Source: Caulobacter endophyticus
GTDB lineage: Bacteria; Pseudomonadota; Alphaproteobacteria; Caulobacterales; Caulobacteraceae
DNA length: 64,000 nt
Direction: 5' to 3'
Assembly: GCF_003116815.1 (NCBI RefSeq)
Contig: NZ_QDKQ01000052.1
Span: 147,612-211,611 of the forward strand
The stretch's first letter is position 1. Every line of letters begins with the position of its first letter. The notes beneath the pieces were generated by a model. That model had not been told where the DNA came from and searched no databases. It saw only the letters and a program-made list of their open reading frames with translations. The position numbers and the translations under genes were made by a program. Below are positions 24,682-32,741 of this stretch, one piece after another.

Positions 24682-25092
24682 CTAGTGGAACGGGTTGATG
24701 ATGCGGACGCCCTCGACGACCTGGCCGTGCGAGAGATCCTCGGTGAAAAGTTCGGTGCAGCCGGCGGCGCGGGCCGCGGCGATAACGGCGCTGTCCCAAT
24801 AGGAAAAGCCGTAGCGCGCCTTGATCTCCAGGGCCGAGAGCAACACGGCCAGGGTATTGTCCTGCACCTTGAAGCGGGTCCAGGCTTCAACCAGCCCCTG
24901 CGCTTGATCATGTGTTATGCGGCTCGAGCGGGAAGCCCGTGTGGCCTGCACGTAAAACTCCTGCAGCACCTGCACGGACAGTGTCCCGTCCTGCCGGTCC
25001 AGCAGTTGGAGCGCCCGCTCGCGCTTGGCGGCCTCATGCGCGAGCGGACTGACTGCATAGAGCAGGATGTTCGTGTCGAAAAAGACCGGCAT
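24682..25092 (-). CDS. vapC: PIN-domain toxin (VapC-like)
   Basis: A 136-aa PIN ribonuclease. The acidic triad and companions are visible: D6 in FFDTNILLY, E45 in LQEFYV, D100 in YWDSAVIAA and D119 in LFTEDL. VapC toxins cleave tRNA or rRNA when freed from the antitoxin; the target here is unknown. It starts at the ATG overlapping the antitoxin stop (ATGA), the usual antitoxin-first coupling. The pair sits between the SpuC-like aminotransferase and puuA genes, all on the same strand. Confidence 0.9.
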   Translation of the reverse strand: MPVFFDTNILLYAVSPLAHEAAKRERALQLLDRQDGTLSVQVLQEFYVQATRASRSSRITHDQAQGLVEAWTRFKVQDNTLAVLLSALEIKARYGFSYWDSAVIAAARAAGCTELFTEDLSHGQVVEGVRIINPFH

Positions 25093-25328
25093 CAGAACTT
25101 GCGATCGTAGAGCTCATCGCGAGGCAGGCGATCGCTGGCGGAGAAATCCTTGATCTGCGCCCGGATCTCCGCCTCGCGCCGCTTCAGCCGCTCGAACTCG
25201 CTCTCGTCCTGAGCCACCTCGACCAGGAACCTGCGCACCATGGCCGATACGGAAGTGTCCTGCTCGGCGGCCTTGATGCGGGCGCGCCGATAGGTCTCTT
25301 CGTCGATCGAGACTGTGATGTTTTTCAT
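25092..25328 (-). CDS. Ribbon-helix-helix antitoxin for the PIN toxin
   Basis: A 78-aa protein. KNITVSIDEETYRRARIKAA at 2-21 forms the beta strand and helix of an RHH DNA-binding dimer, with SVSAMVRRFL as the second helix. The charged C-terminus (SEFERLKRREAEIRAQIKDF) is likely the toxin-binding part. It overlaps the toxin start by 1 nt, so they are coupled. The direct repeats upstream (25333-25354) are the likely autorepression operator. There is almost no leader between those repeats and the ATG. Confidence 0.85.
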   Translation of the reverse strand: MKNITVSIDEETYRRARIKAAEQDTSVSAMVRRFLVEVAQDESEFERLKRREAEIRAQIKDFSASDRLPRDELYDRKF

Positions 25329-25332
25329 AATC

Positions 25333-25354
25333 TCACAGTATCACAGTTTCACAG
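25333..25354 (-). promoter_or_regulatory. Iterated TCACAG operator of the toxin-antitoxin pair
   Basis: Three direct TCACAG hexamers begin at 25333, 25341 and 25349, exactly 8 bp apart, just upstream of the antitoxin ATG. RHH regulators often bind such tandem half-sites cooperatively. On the minus strand GATACT (25342-25337) could be a -10, leaving 8 nt to the ATG and thus a leaderless transcript. Confidence 0.6.
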
Positions 25355-25366
25355 CGATACCGACGT

Positions 25367-26770
25367 TCACTCCTCTTCCTTCGGCTTCAGCGCCCGCAGC
25401 ACCGGCTCGGCCTCGTCGAGCGACTTCCTGATGATCCCCACCAGTTCGTCGATCTGGGCCTTGGTGATGATCAGCGGCGGGCAGCAGACGATGCTGTCGC
25501 GGATGGCGCGCACCATCAGGCCGTTCCTGATGCACAGGTCCCGCACGATCGGCCCGGCCTCGCCCTCCTTGTCGAGAAAGCGATGGTTCGTGCCCTTCTC
25601 GCGCACGATCTCGACCGCGCCGATCAGGCCCAGCGAGCGCACTTCGCCGACCAGCGGATGGTCGTTCAGGCTCGCCAGCGCCTGCGCCAGATAGGGGCCG
25701 GTCTCCTCGCGGGTGCGCTCGACCAGGCCCTCGCGCTCCATGATCTCGATGTTCTTCAGCGCCACGGCCGCCGCGGTCGGATGGCCGGAATAGGTGAAGC
25801 CGTGGATGAAGTCGCCGCCCTTCTCGCGCAGTTCGGCGACGATGTGGTCGGCCACGCCCACGGCGCTGATCGGCAAGTAGCCGGACGACAGGCCCTTGGC
25901 CATGGCGATCAGGTCGGGCTTGACGCCGTAGTGCTGGTGGCCGAACCACTGGCCCAACCGCCCGAAGCCGCAGATCACCTCGTCGCAGACCAGCAGGATG
26001 CCGTACTTGCGGCACAGGGCCTCGACCGCCGGCCAGTAGCCGTCCGGCGGGATGATCACCCCTCCCGCCCCCTGCACCGGCTCGCCGATGAAGGCCGCGA
26101 CATTCTCGGGACCGACCTCCAGGATCTTGTCCTCGATGGCCTGCACCGCCCGGTCGCGGAAGGCGACCGGATCCTCGCCGAAGCCGTCGCCGAAATGATA
26201 GGGCTGCATCACGTGCTCGACCCCGGCGATCGGCAGGTCGCCTTGGCGGTGCATGTGCTTCATGCCGCCCAGCGACACCCCGGCCACGGTCGAGCCGTGA
26301 TAGGCGTTCCAGCGACTGATGAAGACGGTGCGGCTGGGCTCGCCTTTAAGCTTCCAGTAGTGGCGCACCAGGCGGAAGACCGTGTCGTTGGCCTCCGATC
26401 CCGACGAATTGTAGAAGACGTGGGAAAGATGCCCGCCCATTTTCTGGGCGATCTTGGCCGCCAGCTGGATCGGCGGCGGCGAGGCCGTCTTGAAGAAGGT
26501 GTTGTAGTACGGCAGCTCCAGCATCTGGTCGTAGGCGGCCTTGGCCAGCTCCTCGCGCCCATAGCCGACATTCACGCACCAAAGCCCGGCCATGCCGTCG
26601 AGGATCTGATGGCCCTCGCCGTCGTGGATATAGACCCCTTCGGCGCGGGTGATGATCCGGCTGCCGCCCTGCTCGGCGATGACCTTGTGGTCGGCCTGGG
26701 CCGGCAGGTGGTGGGCCAGGTCCAGACGCTTGAGCTCGGCGATGTCGTGATTGCGGAGGGGGGCGGTCAT
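25367..26770 (-). CDS. spuC: Putrescine-pyruvate-type class III aminotransferase (SpuC-like)
   Basis: A 467-aa PLP enzyme. The motifs are DGMAGLWCVNVGYGREEL near 58-75, the cofactor glycine loop SSGSEANDT, the D263 region VCDEVICGFGRLG and the Schiff-base lysine K292 in AMAKGLSSGYLP. It best matches polyamine:pyruvate transaminases such as SpuC, which convert putrescine to 4-aminobutanal. Start ATG at 26770. Upstream is the transporter ATPase gene, separated by a paired-arm repeat. It offers a transamination route alongside the gamma-glutamyl route. Confidence 0.85.
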   Translation of the reverse strand: MTAPLRNHDIAELKRLDLAHHLPAQADHKVIAEQGGSRIITRAEGVYIHDGEGHQILDGMAGLWCVNVGYGREELAKAAYDQMLELPYYNTFFKTASPPPIQLAAKIAQKMGGHLSHVFYNSSGSEANDTVFRLVRHYWKLKGEPSRTVFISRWNAYHGSTVAGVSLGGMKHMHRQGDLPIAGVEHVMQPYHFGDGFGEDPVAFRDRAVQAIEDKILEVGPENVAAFIGEPVQGAGGVIIPPDGYWPAVEALCRKYGILLVCDEVICGFGRLGQWFGHQHYGVKPDLIAMAKGLSSGYLPISAVGVADHIVAELREKGGDFIHGFTYSGHPTAAAVALKNIEIMEREGLVERTREETGPYLAQALASLNDHPLVGEVRSLGLIGAVEIVREKGTNHRFLDKEGEAGPIVRDLCIRNGLMVRAIRDSIVCCPPLIITKAQIDELVGIIRKSLDEAEPVLRALKPKEEE

Positions 26771-26800
26771 GTGTGCGAACTCCTGGACGATCTTTGTTTT

Positions 26801-26926
26801 TCCCCTTCCCCCTTTGATGAGGGAAGGGTCGGGGGATGGGGGTGAACGCGTGTCAGGTCATGGCGCGGGCCGAACCGCCGCAGTCACCCCCACCCCTGCC
26901 CCTCTCCCATCGAGGGGGAGGGGAAA
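26801..26926. repeat. Paired-arm intergenic repeat (copy 1 in the polyamine cluster)
   Basis: Arm 1 TCCCCTTCCCCCTTTGATGA and arm 2 CCCATCGAGGGGGAGGGG form inverted G/C-rich hairpins, each extended by a GGGGGATGGGGGTGA or TCACCCCCACCCC segment, with a variable middle of about 45 bp. The whole gap between the transporter ATPase and the spuC gene is filled by it; no ORF is present. Confidence 0.8.
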
Positions 26927-26939
26927 TGTGCGAGCGGTT

Positions 26940-28067
26940 TCACGACAGCAGCACCGCCGGCGAGCACGCGTGCCAGGCGATCCACACCGCCTCGCCCAGC
27001 CGGAAGTCCTCCTGGTCCCAGCGGGTCAGGTTGGAGCGCTGCACCTTCACCCGGCGCCCCCCCTCTATCTCCACCTCGTAGGTCGACACCCCGCCCAGAT
27101 AGGCCTCGTGCCTGATCACGCCGGCCACCGCGTTGGCGCCCTTGGGCGCGTCGCCCATGTTCGGCGGCTCGCCGTCGTCGGGGCGCTTGTGCAGTTCGAT
27201 CTTCTCGGGCCGGATCGCCGCCCACACCGTGCCGCCGCGCGGGCCGGTCACGCCATGGTCGAGGAAGATGTCGGTCGGCAGGCCCGGCGAGCGGATCACC
27301 GCGTGGCTCGGCTCGTCCACCGCCAGCACGCCCTCGAACAGGTTCACGCTGCCGATGAAATCGGCCACGAAGCGGCTGCCTGGAAACTCGTAGAGGTCGT
27401 TGGGCGCGGCCACCTGCTGCAGCACGCCCTTGCTCATCACCGCGCAGCGCGTCGCCAGCGCCAGGGCCTCGTCTTGGTCGTGGGTGACCATGATGAAGGT
27501 GATGCCCACCTTCTCCTGCAGGGTGCATAGCTCGGTGCGCATCTGCTCGCGCAGCTTGGCGTCCAGGGCCGAAAGCGGCTCGTCGAGCAACAGCACGCGC
27601 GGCCGTTTCACCAGCGCCCGCGCCAGGGCCACGCGCTGCCTTTGCCCGCCCGACAGCTGGTCAGGCTTGCGCTCGCCAAGTCCGCCCAGCTGCACCAGCG
27701 CCAGCGCCTCCTCCACCCGGCGGTCGCGCTCGGCCTTGCCCACCCGGTCGACCTTCAGGCCGTAGGCGACGTTGTCGGCCACGGTCATGTGCGGGAACAC
27801 GGCGTAGGACTGGAACACCATGTTCACCGGCCGCTTGTTGGGGGGAACATTGGATATGTCCTGGCCGTCGATCAGGATCCGACCTTCCGTCGGCGTCTCG
27901 AACCCGGCCAGCATCCGCAGCAAGGTGGTCTTGCCGCAGCCCGATGGTCCCAGCAGCGCGAAGAACTCGCCCTCCCTGATGCTCAGCGACACATTGTCGA
28001 CCGCCGCCAGCTTGCCGAAGCGCTTGGTGACGTTCTCGAAGGTGATGATGGGTTTGGCTTCGGTCAC
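26940..28067 (-). CDS. potG: Polyamine ABC transporter ATPase (PotA/PotG)
   Basis: A 375-aa ATP-binding subunit for spermidine/putrescine import. Walker A GPSGCGKTT is at 40-48, the signature LSGGQRQRVALARA at 138-151, Walker B VLLLDE at 158-163, and the C-terminal about 130 residues form the TOBE regulatory domain. I chose the GTG at 28067, since no in-frame ATG follows the upstream repeat and GGGGGA lies about 10 nt upstream. Encoded after the two permease genes, separated by the composite repeat 28112-28254. Confidence 0.88.
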   Translation of the reverse strand: MTEAKPIITFENVTKRFGKLAAVDNVSLSIREGEFFALLGPSGCGKTTLLRMLAGFETPTEGRILIDGQDISNVPPNKRPVNMVFQSYAVFPHMTVADNVAYGLKVDRVGKAERDRRVEEALALVQLGGLGERKPDQLSGGQRQRVALARALVKRPRVLLLDEPLSALDAKLREQMRTELCTLQEKVGITFIMVTHDQDEALALATRCAVMSKGVLQQVAAPNDLYEFPGSRFVADFIGSVNLFEGVLAVDEPSHAVIRSPGLPTDIFLDHGVTGPRGGTVWAAIRPEKIELHKRPDDGEPPNMGDAPKGANAVAGVIRHEAYLGGVSTYEVEIEGGRRVKVQRSNLTRWDQEDFRLGEAVWIAWHACSPAVLLS

Positions 28068-28111
28068 TTGGTCATTTCCCCCGAAAACGTCGGTGGCCTG
28101 GGCTCCTCGGC

Positions 28112-28254
28112 TCGCGAGGAACCTCCCCCTCTGGGGGAGGCGATCGCGCGGCGATCGGTGGGGGGCGTGGCTGCGAACCTTCCGACACCGCGGAAGCTGA
28201 AAACGTCCCCCCGCCGGCCTTCGGCCGCCTCCCCCACGGGGGGAGGTTCCAGAA
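28112..28254. repeat. Complete copy of the G+C-rich composite inverted-repeat element
   Basis: An element of about 143 bp whose ends are inverted (GGAACCTCCCCCTCTGGGGG at the left, CCCCCACGGGGGGAGGTTCC at the right). Inside are the hairpin GCGATCGCGCGGCGATCGG and the CCGGCCTTCGGCCG palindrome. Most of its length matches the reverse complement of 1-109. It makes up most of the gap between the second permease and the ATPase gene. Confidence 0.75.
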
Positions 28255-28263
28255 CGGTGAGCC

Positions 28264-29121
28264 TCATGCCTTGTCCCCCCCATGCGCCCCGGCAGTCGCG
28301 GCCGGGTCGCCCTGCAGCTTCAGCGCCACGGCGGTCAGGATCACGGTCAGCACGATCAGGATGGTCGAGGCCGCGTTGACCTCGGGCGTCACCGAGAAGC
28401 GCACCATCGAATAGACCTTCACCGGGAAGGTCACGGTGTCCGGGCCCGCCGTGAAGAAGGTGATGACGAAGTCGTCGAGACTCAGCGTGAAGGCCAGCAA
28501 GGCGCCCGCTACAAGCGACGGGGTCATGTGCGGCAGGATCACGTCCCTGATGGTGCGGAACTCGCCGGCTCCGAGGTCGCGCGCGGCCTCCTCCAGTTCG
28601 CGGTTGAAGCTGGCCATCCTGGCCCTCACCACCACAGCCACGAACGGGAACGAGAAGGTCACGTGAGCGATGATGATGGCCCCGAGATTCAGCGGCCAGA
28701 CCAGGCCCTGCGGCCAGGGCAGCACCTTGGCGAAGAACACCAGCATGCCCACGCCCATGCAGATCTCGGGCACAACGATCGGCAGGGCCAGCGCCCCGTC
28801 CACCACCGTCTTGCCCGAAAACCGGAACCGCCACAGGGCCAGGGCCACCATCGCCCCCAGCACCACGCTCAGCAGGGTCGAGACCGCCGCGATCGTCAGG
28901 CTGTTGGCGAAGGCCTCGATCAGGCCGTCGTTGTTGAAGGCCTTCTCGTAATATTTGAGCGTGAAGCCCTTCCAGACGATGTTGCGCCGGCTGTCGTTGA
29001 AGCTGAAGGCCATCAGGGCGATCAGCGGCGCGTAGAGGAACACGCCCACCGCCAGCAACCATAGCCGGATCGGCCAGCGGCGCAGGTACTCCAGGGGGCC
29101 GGGCGGAGCGCGCTTGGTCAT
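28264..29121 (-). CDS. potI: Polyamine ABC transporter permease (PotC/PotI)
   Basis: A 285-aa inner-membrane permease with about six helices, starting with a helix near residues 15-35 (IRLWLLAVGVFLYAPLIALM). The cytoplasmic EAA motif, EEAARDLGAGEFRTIRDVIL, contacts the ATPase and is visible around 175-195. It overlaps the preceding permease gene by 4 nt (ATGA), so they are coupled. Ordering SBP, PotH, PotI, ATPase differs slightly from the E. coli potFGHI order, in which the ATPase precedes the permeases. Confidence 0.88.
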   Translation of the reverse strand: MTKRAPPGPLEYLRRWPIRLWLLAVGVFLYAPLIALMAFSFNDSRRNIVWKGFTLKYYEKAFNNDGLIEAFANSLTIAAVSTLLSVVLGAMVALALWRFRFSGKTVVDGALALPIVVPEICMGVGMLVFFAKVLPWPQGLVWPLNLGAIIIAHVTFSFPFVAVVVRARMASFNRELEEAARDLGAGEFRTIRDVILPHMTPSLVAGALLAFTLSLDDFVITFFTAGPDTVTFPVKVYSMVRFSVTPEVNAASTILIVLTVILTAVALKLQGDPAATAGAHGGDKA

Positions 29122-30011
29122 CCCACGCCCTCCTTCTTGCGGCCCTTCGACAGAAGCGCCTGCACGGCGATGGCGATGAAGGTCAGGTACATCAGCAGGA
29201 ACGACAGGGCCGCGCCGAACGGCCAGTCGTTGGCCCGCTTGAACTGGCGCTCGATGACGTTGGCGATCATCTGGCTGTCGGGACCGCCCAGCAGGTCGGG
29301 CGTGAGGTACGCGCCCAGCGCCGGGATGAAGGTGATCAGCACGCCCGAGGCGATGCCCGGCAGGGCCAGCGGCACGACGATGCGGAACAGGGTGCGCAGG
29401 TGCCCGGCGCCGAGGTCGAGGCTGGCTTCAAGCAACGACTTGTCCAGCCGGTCCAGCGCCGAATAGAGCGGCAGCACCATGAACGGCAGGTGCACGTAGA
29501 CGAGGCCCAGGATAACCGCGAAGTTGTTGTGCAGCAGCTCCAGCGGCTGGTAGGCGCCGAGCGGCGCGACCTTGGCGCCCAGGTTCCAGAACCACTCGAA
29601 GGTCTGGTTGACGTAGCCCTCGGTGCGCAGCACCGCGATCAGCGCGTAGGTGCGGATCAGGAGGTTGGTCCAGAACGGCAACATGACCAGCAGCAGCAGC
29701 CAGGTCTTGGCCTTCTGCGACGCGAAGGTGATGGCCAGCGCCACCGGGAAGCCGATCACCAGGCACAGCGCCGTGGTCAGCGCCGCCACCCAGGCCGACT
29801 TGACGAAGATCTTCAGGTAAAGCGGCTCCAGCGCCCGGGCGTAGTTGGCGATCGTGCCGGTGAACGAGATCTCGGTCAGCCCGACGTTGTGGCCGAAGCT
29901 GTAGGCCCAGACGATCGCCATCGGCGCGACGAAGAACACCACCAGCCAGACCAGCGGCGGTCCCAGCGCGGCGGCGAACACCGCCTTGGCCTTCTTCCAG
30001 CTCTGTTCCAT
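29118..30011 (-). CDS. potH: Polyamine ABC transporter permease (PotB/PotH)
   Basis: A 297-aa permease with an N-terminal helix at about 15-35 (PPLVWLVVFFVAPMAIVWAY) and five further helices. Its EAA motif, EASLDLGAGHLRTLFRIVVP, is near 190-210. I chose the ATG at 30011, with GGAG upstream; the open frame continues further upstream only through repeat sequence. It is the first permease and is followed with 4-nt overlap by the second. A paired-arm repeat separates it from the binding-protein gene. Confidence 0.88.
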   Translation of the reverse strand: MEQSWKKAKAVFAAALGPPLVWLVVFFVAPMAIVWAYSFGHNVGLTEISFTGTIANYARALEPLYLKIFVKSAWVAALTTALCLVIGFPVALAITFASQKAKTWLLLLVMLPFWTNLLIRTYALIAVLRTEGYVNQTFEWFWNLGAKVAPLGAYQPLELLHNNFAVILGLVYVHLPFMVLPLYSALDRLDKSLLEASLDLGAGHLRTLFRIVVPLALPGIASGVLITFIPALGAYLTPDLLGGPDSQMIANVIERQFKRANDWPFGAALSFLLMYLTFIAIAVQALLSKGRKKEGVG

Positions 30012-30022
30012 TTGTCCGGAGC

Positions 30023-30156
30023 TCCCCCTCCCCCCTTGATGGGGGAAGGGTCGGGGTTGGGGGTGACAGCCTGTCAGGACGAACACGGACGGGGATGACG
30101 GCCAACGCCGCGGACACCCCCATCCCCAGCCCTTCCCCCATCAAGGGGGAAGGGAG
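30023..30156. repeat. Paired-arm intergenic repeat (copy 2)
   Basis: Arms CTCCCCCTCCCCCCTTGATG (30023 onward) and its inverted partner, CCCATCAAGGGGGAAGGGAG (30137-30156), bracket a middle of about 50 bp containing CTGTCAGGACG and GATGACGG. It lies between the substrate-binding-protein and permease genes, where a stabilising 3' hairpin often gives higher binding-protein mRNA levels. No gene. Confidence 0.8.
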
Positions 30157-30168
30157 ACCACGGCGCGC

Positions 30169-31260
30169 TTACGCCGCCCGCACGCGGGTGATGATCTCCT
30201 CGTAGAGGCTGGCTTTCTCCGCCCCCTCGAACGCCCCGTATTCGCACTTGGCCATGATGGCGGCGGACGGGAAGATCACCGGGTTGTTCTTGTAGTCGTC
30301 CGGCATCAGCGCCTTGGCCGCCGCGTTGGGCGTCGGATAGAGGATCGTCTTGCTGATCTCGGCGCCGGCCTGGGCGTCCAGCAGGTAGTTGATGAACTTG
30401 TGGGCGTTGTTGGGACGCGGCGCGCCTTTCGGAATGCACAGGCAGTCCGAATTGATCAGCGAGCCTTCCTTGGGCACGACGAAGTCGATGTCGTCGTCGT
30501 CCTTCATCGCCTGGGCGATGTCGCCGTTGTACTCCAGCACCAGGTCCACCTCGCCCGACAGCAGGAGGTCCTGGCCGTTGTCGTCGTGGAAGGCCTTAAC
30601 GAACGGCTTCTGCTTGATCAGCATCTGCTCGATCCGCGGCAGCATGTCGGCCGGGATGTCGTTGACCGAGTGGCCCAGATACTTGGCCGCCAGGCGCACC
30701 AGGTCAGCGCTTTCCGACAGCAGGGCGATCTTGCCGGCGTACTGGTTGCTGTCGAACAGCTGCTTCCAGCTGTCGGGCACGCCTTTGACCTTGCTCTTGC
30801 GATAGCCGATGCCCAGCAGCAGCCAGGTGTAGGGCAGCGAGAACTTCCGACCCGGGTCGAAGTCCGGGTTCAGGAAGGAGGGATCGATGTTCTTGATGTT
30901 CGGGACCTTGGCGTGGTCCAGCGGCTCCAGCATGCCGGCCTGGGCCATGCGGGTGACGAACTCGTTGGACGGCACGATCACGTCAAAGCCGGGATTGCCC
31001 GCCTTCAGCTTGGCGAACAGTTCGTCGTTGGTCGCGAACAGGCTCATGTTCACGTCGACGCCGCTGGCCTTCTTGAAGTCGCCAAGCGTGGTTTCGCCGA
31101 TATAGGTGTCCCAGTTGTAGAAGTTGAGCTTGGCCTCCTCGCCGCCCTCGGCCGGCGCGGATTTCTCGCCGCAGGCGGTGAACGACAGGCCGATGGCCGC
31201 CGCGCCGAACGCGGTCAGCAGCGAGCGGCGCGAGGCCCCCCGGAAGTGGTTGGTGCTCAT
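30169..31260 (-). CDS. potF: Periplasmic polyamine-binding lipoprotein (PotF/PotD-like)
   Basis: A 363-aa solute-binding protein. The N-terminus has a twin-arginine-like RRSLLTAFGAAAIGLS and a lipobox, LSFTAC, with Cys near residue 31, so it may be an exported lipoprotein. The mature domain begins LNFYNWDTYIGETTL, the typical PotD/PotF start (YNWxxYI), and the central LLSGEVDLVLEYNGDIAQAM is characteristic. ATG start. It is upstream of the permease genes and downstream of a glutamine synthetase copy, in the row controlled by the GntR gene. Confidence 0.9.
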   Translation of the reverse strand: MSTNHFRGASRRSLLTAFGAAAIGLSFTACGEKSAPAEGGEEAKLNFYNWDTYIGETTLGDFKKASGVDVNMSLFATNDELFAKLKAGNPGFDVIVPSNEFVTRMAQAGMLEPLDHAKVPNIKNIDPSFLNPDFDPGRKFSLPYTWLLLGIGYRKSKVKGVPDSWKQLFDSNQYAGKIALLSESADLVRLAAKYLGHSVNDIPADMLPRIEQMLIKQKPFVKAFHDDNGQDLLLSGEVDLVLEYNGDIAQAMKDDDDIDFVVPKEGSLINSDCLCIPKGAPRPNNAHKFINYLLDAQAGAEISKTILYPTPNAAAKALMPDDYKNNPVIFPSAAIMAKCEYGAFEGAEKASLYEEIITRVRAA

Positions 31261-31353
31261 GGCCTCGAAACTCCCTCTTTCGTTCGCATGAAGCGGACGA
31301 GGCCCCTTCCCCGCCGCCGGTTCAACCCAAAGCTTATTCCCAGCGCCATGCCG

Positions 31354-32733
31354 TCAGGCGTTGCGCAGATACCAGTCATAGTCGAGCTGCCCGACCACCT
31401 CGAAGAACCGCGCCTGCTCGGTGCGCTTCACCGACACGAACATCTTCACGAACCGCTCGCCGAGGTAGTCGGCCAGCACGTCGGACTTCTCGAACAGGTC
31501 GACGGCGGCGAACCAGTTGGACGGCAGGCGCACGTTCTCCCTGGCCGCGGCGGCATAGCCGTCGCCGACCACCGCCGGGCCCGGATCTATCCTGTTCTTG
31601 ATGCCGTGGTGGGCGGCAGCCAGCAGCGTGGCCATCACCAGGTACGGATTGCCGTCGGCCCCGGCCACGCGGTGCTCCACGTGCCGCGTCGGCGCAGGCC
31701 CCGCCGGCACGCGCAGGGAAACCGTGCGGTTGTTGACGCCCCAGGTCGGGGCGACGGGCGCGTAGGAATTGGCCTTGAAGCGGCGATAGCTGTTGGCGTT
31801 GGGCGCCAGGATCGCCATGCCCTCGCCCAGCAGCGCCTTCATGCCGCCGATGGCGTGCCTGAGCAGCTCCGAGCCTTCGGGATCCTCGGAGGCGCACAGG
31901 TTGTTTCCGCCTGCGTCGTTGAAGCTGACATGCACGTGGAAGCCGTTGCCCGCCTTGTCGGCCCAGGGCTTGGCCATGAAGGTCGCCTCGCAGCCGTGCC
32001 GCAGGGCCACCCCCTTTGCGGCGCGCTTGTAGAGCACCGCATCGTCGGCGGCCCGCAGCGCATCGGGCTTGTGCTTGAGCGTCAGCTCCACCTGGGCCGG
32101 GGCGAATTCCGAGATCGCGCCTTCCAGCGGCACGCCCAGCACGTCGGCGGTATCCCACAGCTCGCGCAGGAACGGCGCGTTGGCCTCCAGCTCAGGCAGG
32201 CCGTAGACTTGGATGCCGGTGGGCCGCTGGCCGGTCAACACCGACCTGGCGGGCATCAGCTCGCCGCCGGGGCCGCGCTCGATGTCGACGAGGTAGTATT
32301 CCAGCTCGCAGGCCGCGACCGGCGTCAGGCCGTCGGCGGCGTAGCGGTCGAGCACCCGTTGCAACACATGGCGCGGGTCCAGGTCGTTGGGCGTCCCGTC
32401 CAGCTCGTACAGCGACAGCATCACCTGGGCGACGTCGGGACCCAGCCACGGCGCCAGGGTGAGGGTCCCCGGCACGGGCCGCGCGCGGCGGTCGGCGTCG
32501 CCGTCCTCCCAGACCAGGCCCGTCTCCTCGCAGTCGGCGCCCACGGTGTCGACCACCAGGATCGAGCCCGGCAGGAACCGGCCGTAGTCATAGATCGCCT
32601 GCAGCTCGTGCACCCGCAGCCGCTTGCCTCGCGGCACCCCGGTCATCGAGGTGAAGAACACCTCGACGTACTTCACCTGCGGGTTGGCGGCCAGGAAGTC
32701 GCGGCATTCCTGCGGATCGGCGACGGCGGTCAT
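31354..32733 (-). CDS. Glutamine synthetase family gamma-glutamylpolyamine synthetase (copy 2)
   Basis: A 459-aa PuuA-family enzyme: the N-terminal VFFTSMTGVPRGKRLRV region, the ACELEYYLVDIERG acidic motif, the VHVSFNDAGGNN loop and GADGNPYLVMATLLAAAHHG near the end. It is clearly diverged from the 23249-24649 copy, so the two may use different polyamines or gamma-glutamylate different amines. The ATG at 32733 has GGGGGAG 8 nt upstream, supplied by the repeat; a GTG at 32742 is possible. Upstream is a class-III aminotransferase. Confidence 0.85.
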   Translation of the reverse strand: MTAVADPQECRDFLAANPQVKYVEVFFTSMTGVPRGKRLRVHELQAIYDYGRFLPGSILVVDTVGADCEETGLVWEDGDADRRARPVPGTLTLAPWLGPDVAQVMLSLYELDGTPNDLDPRHVLQRVLDRYAADGLTPVAACELEYYLVDIERGPGGELMPARSVLTGQRPTGIQVYGLPELEANAPFLRELWDTADVLGVPLEGAISEFAPAQVELTLKHKPDALRAADDAVLYKRAAKGVALRHGCEATFMAKPWADKAGNGFHVHVSFNDAGGNNLCASEDPEGSELLRHAIGGMKALLGEGMAILAPNANSYRRFKANSYAPVAPTWGVNNRTVSLRVPAGPAPTRHVEHRVAGADGNPYLVMATLLAAAHHGIKNRIDPGPAVVGDGYAAAARENVRLPSNWFAAVDLFEKSDVLADYLGERFVKMFVSVKRTEQARFFEVVGQLDYDWYLRNA

Positions 32734-32741
32734 CGGGAGCA

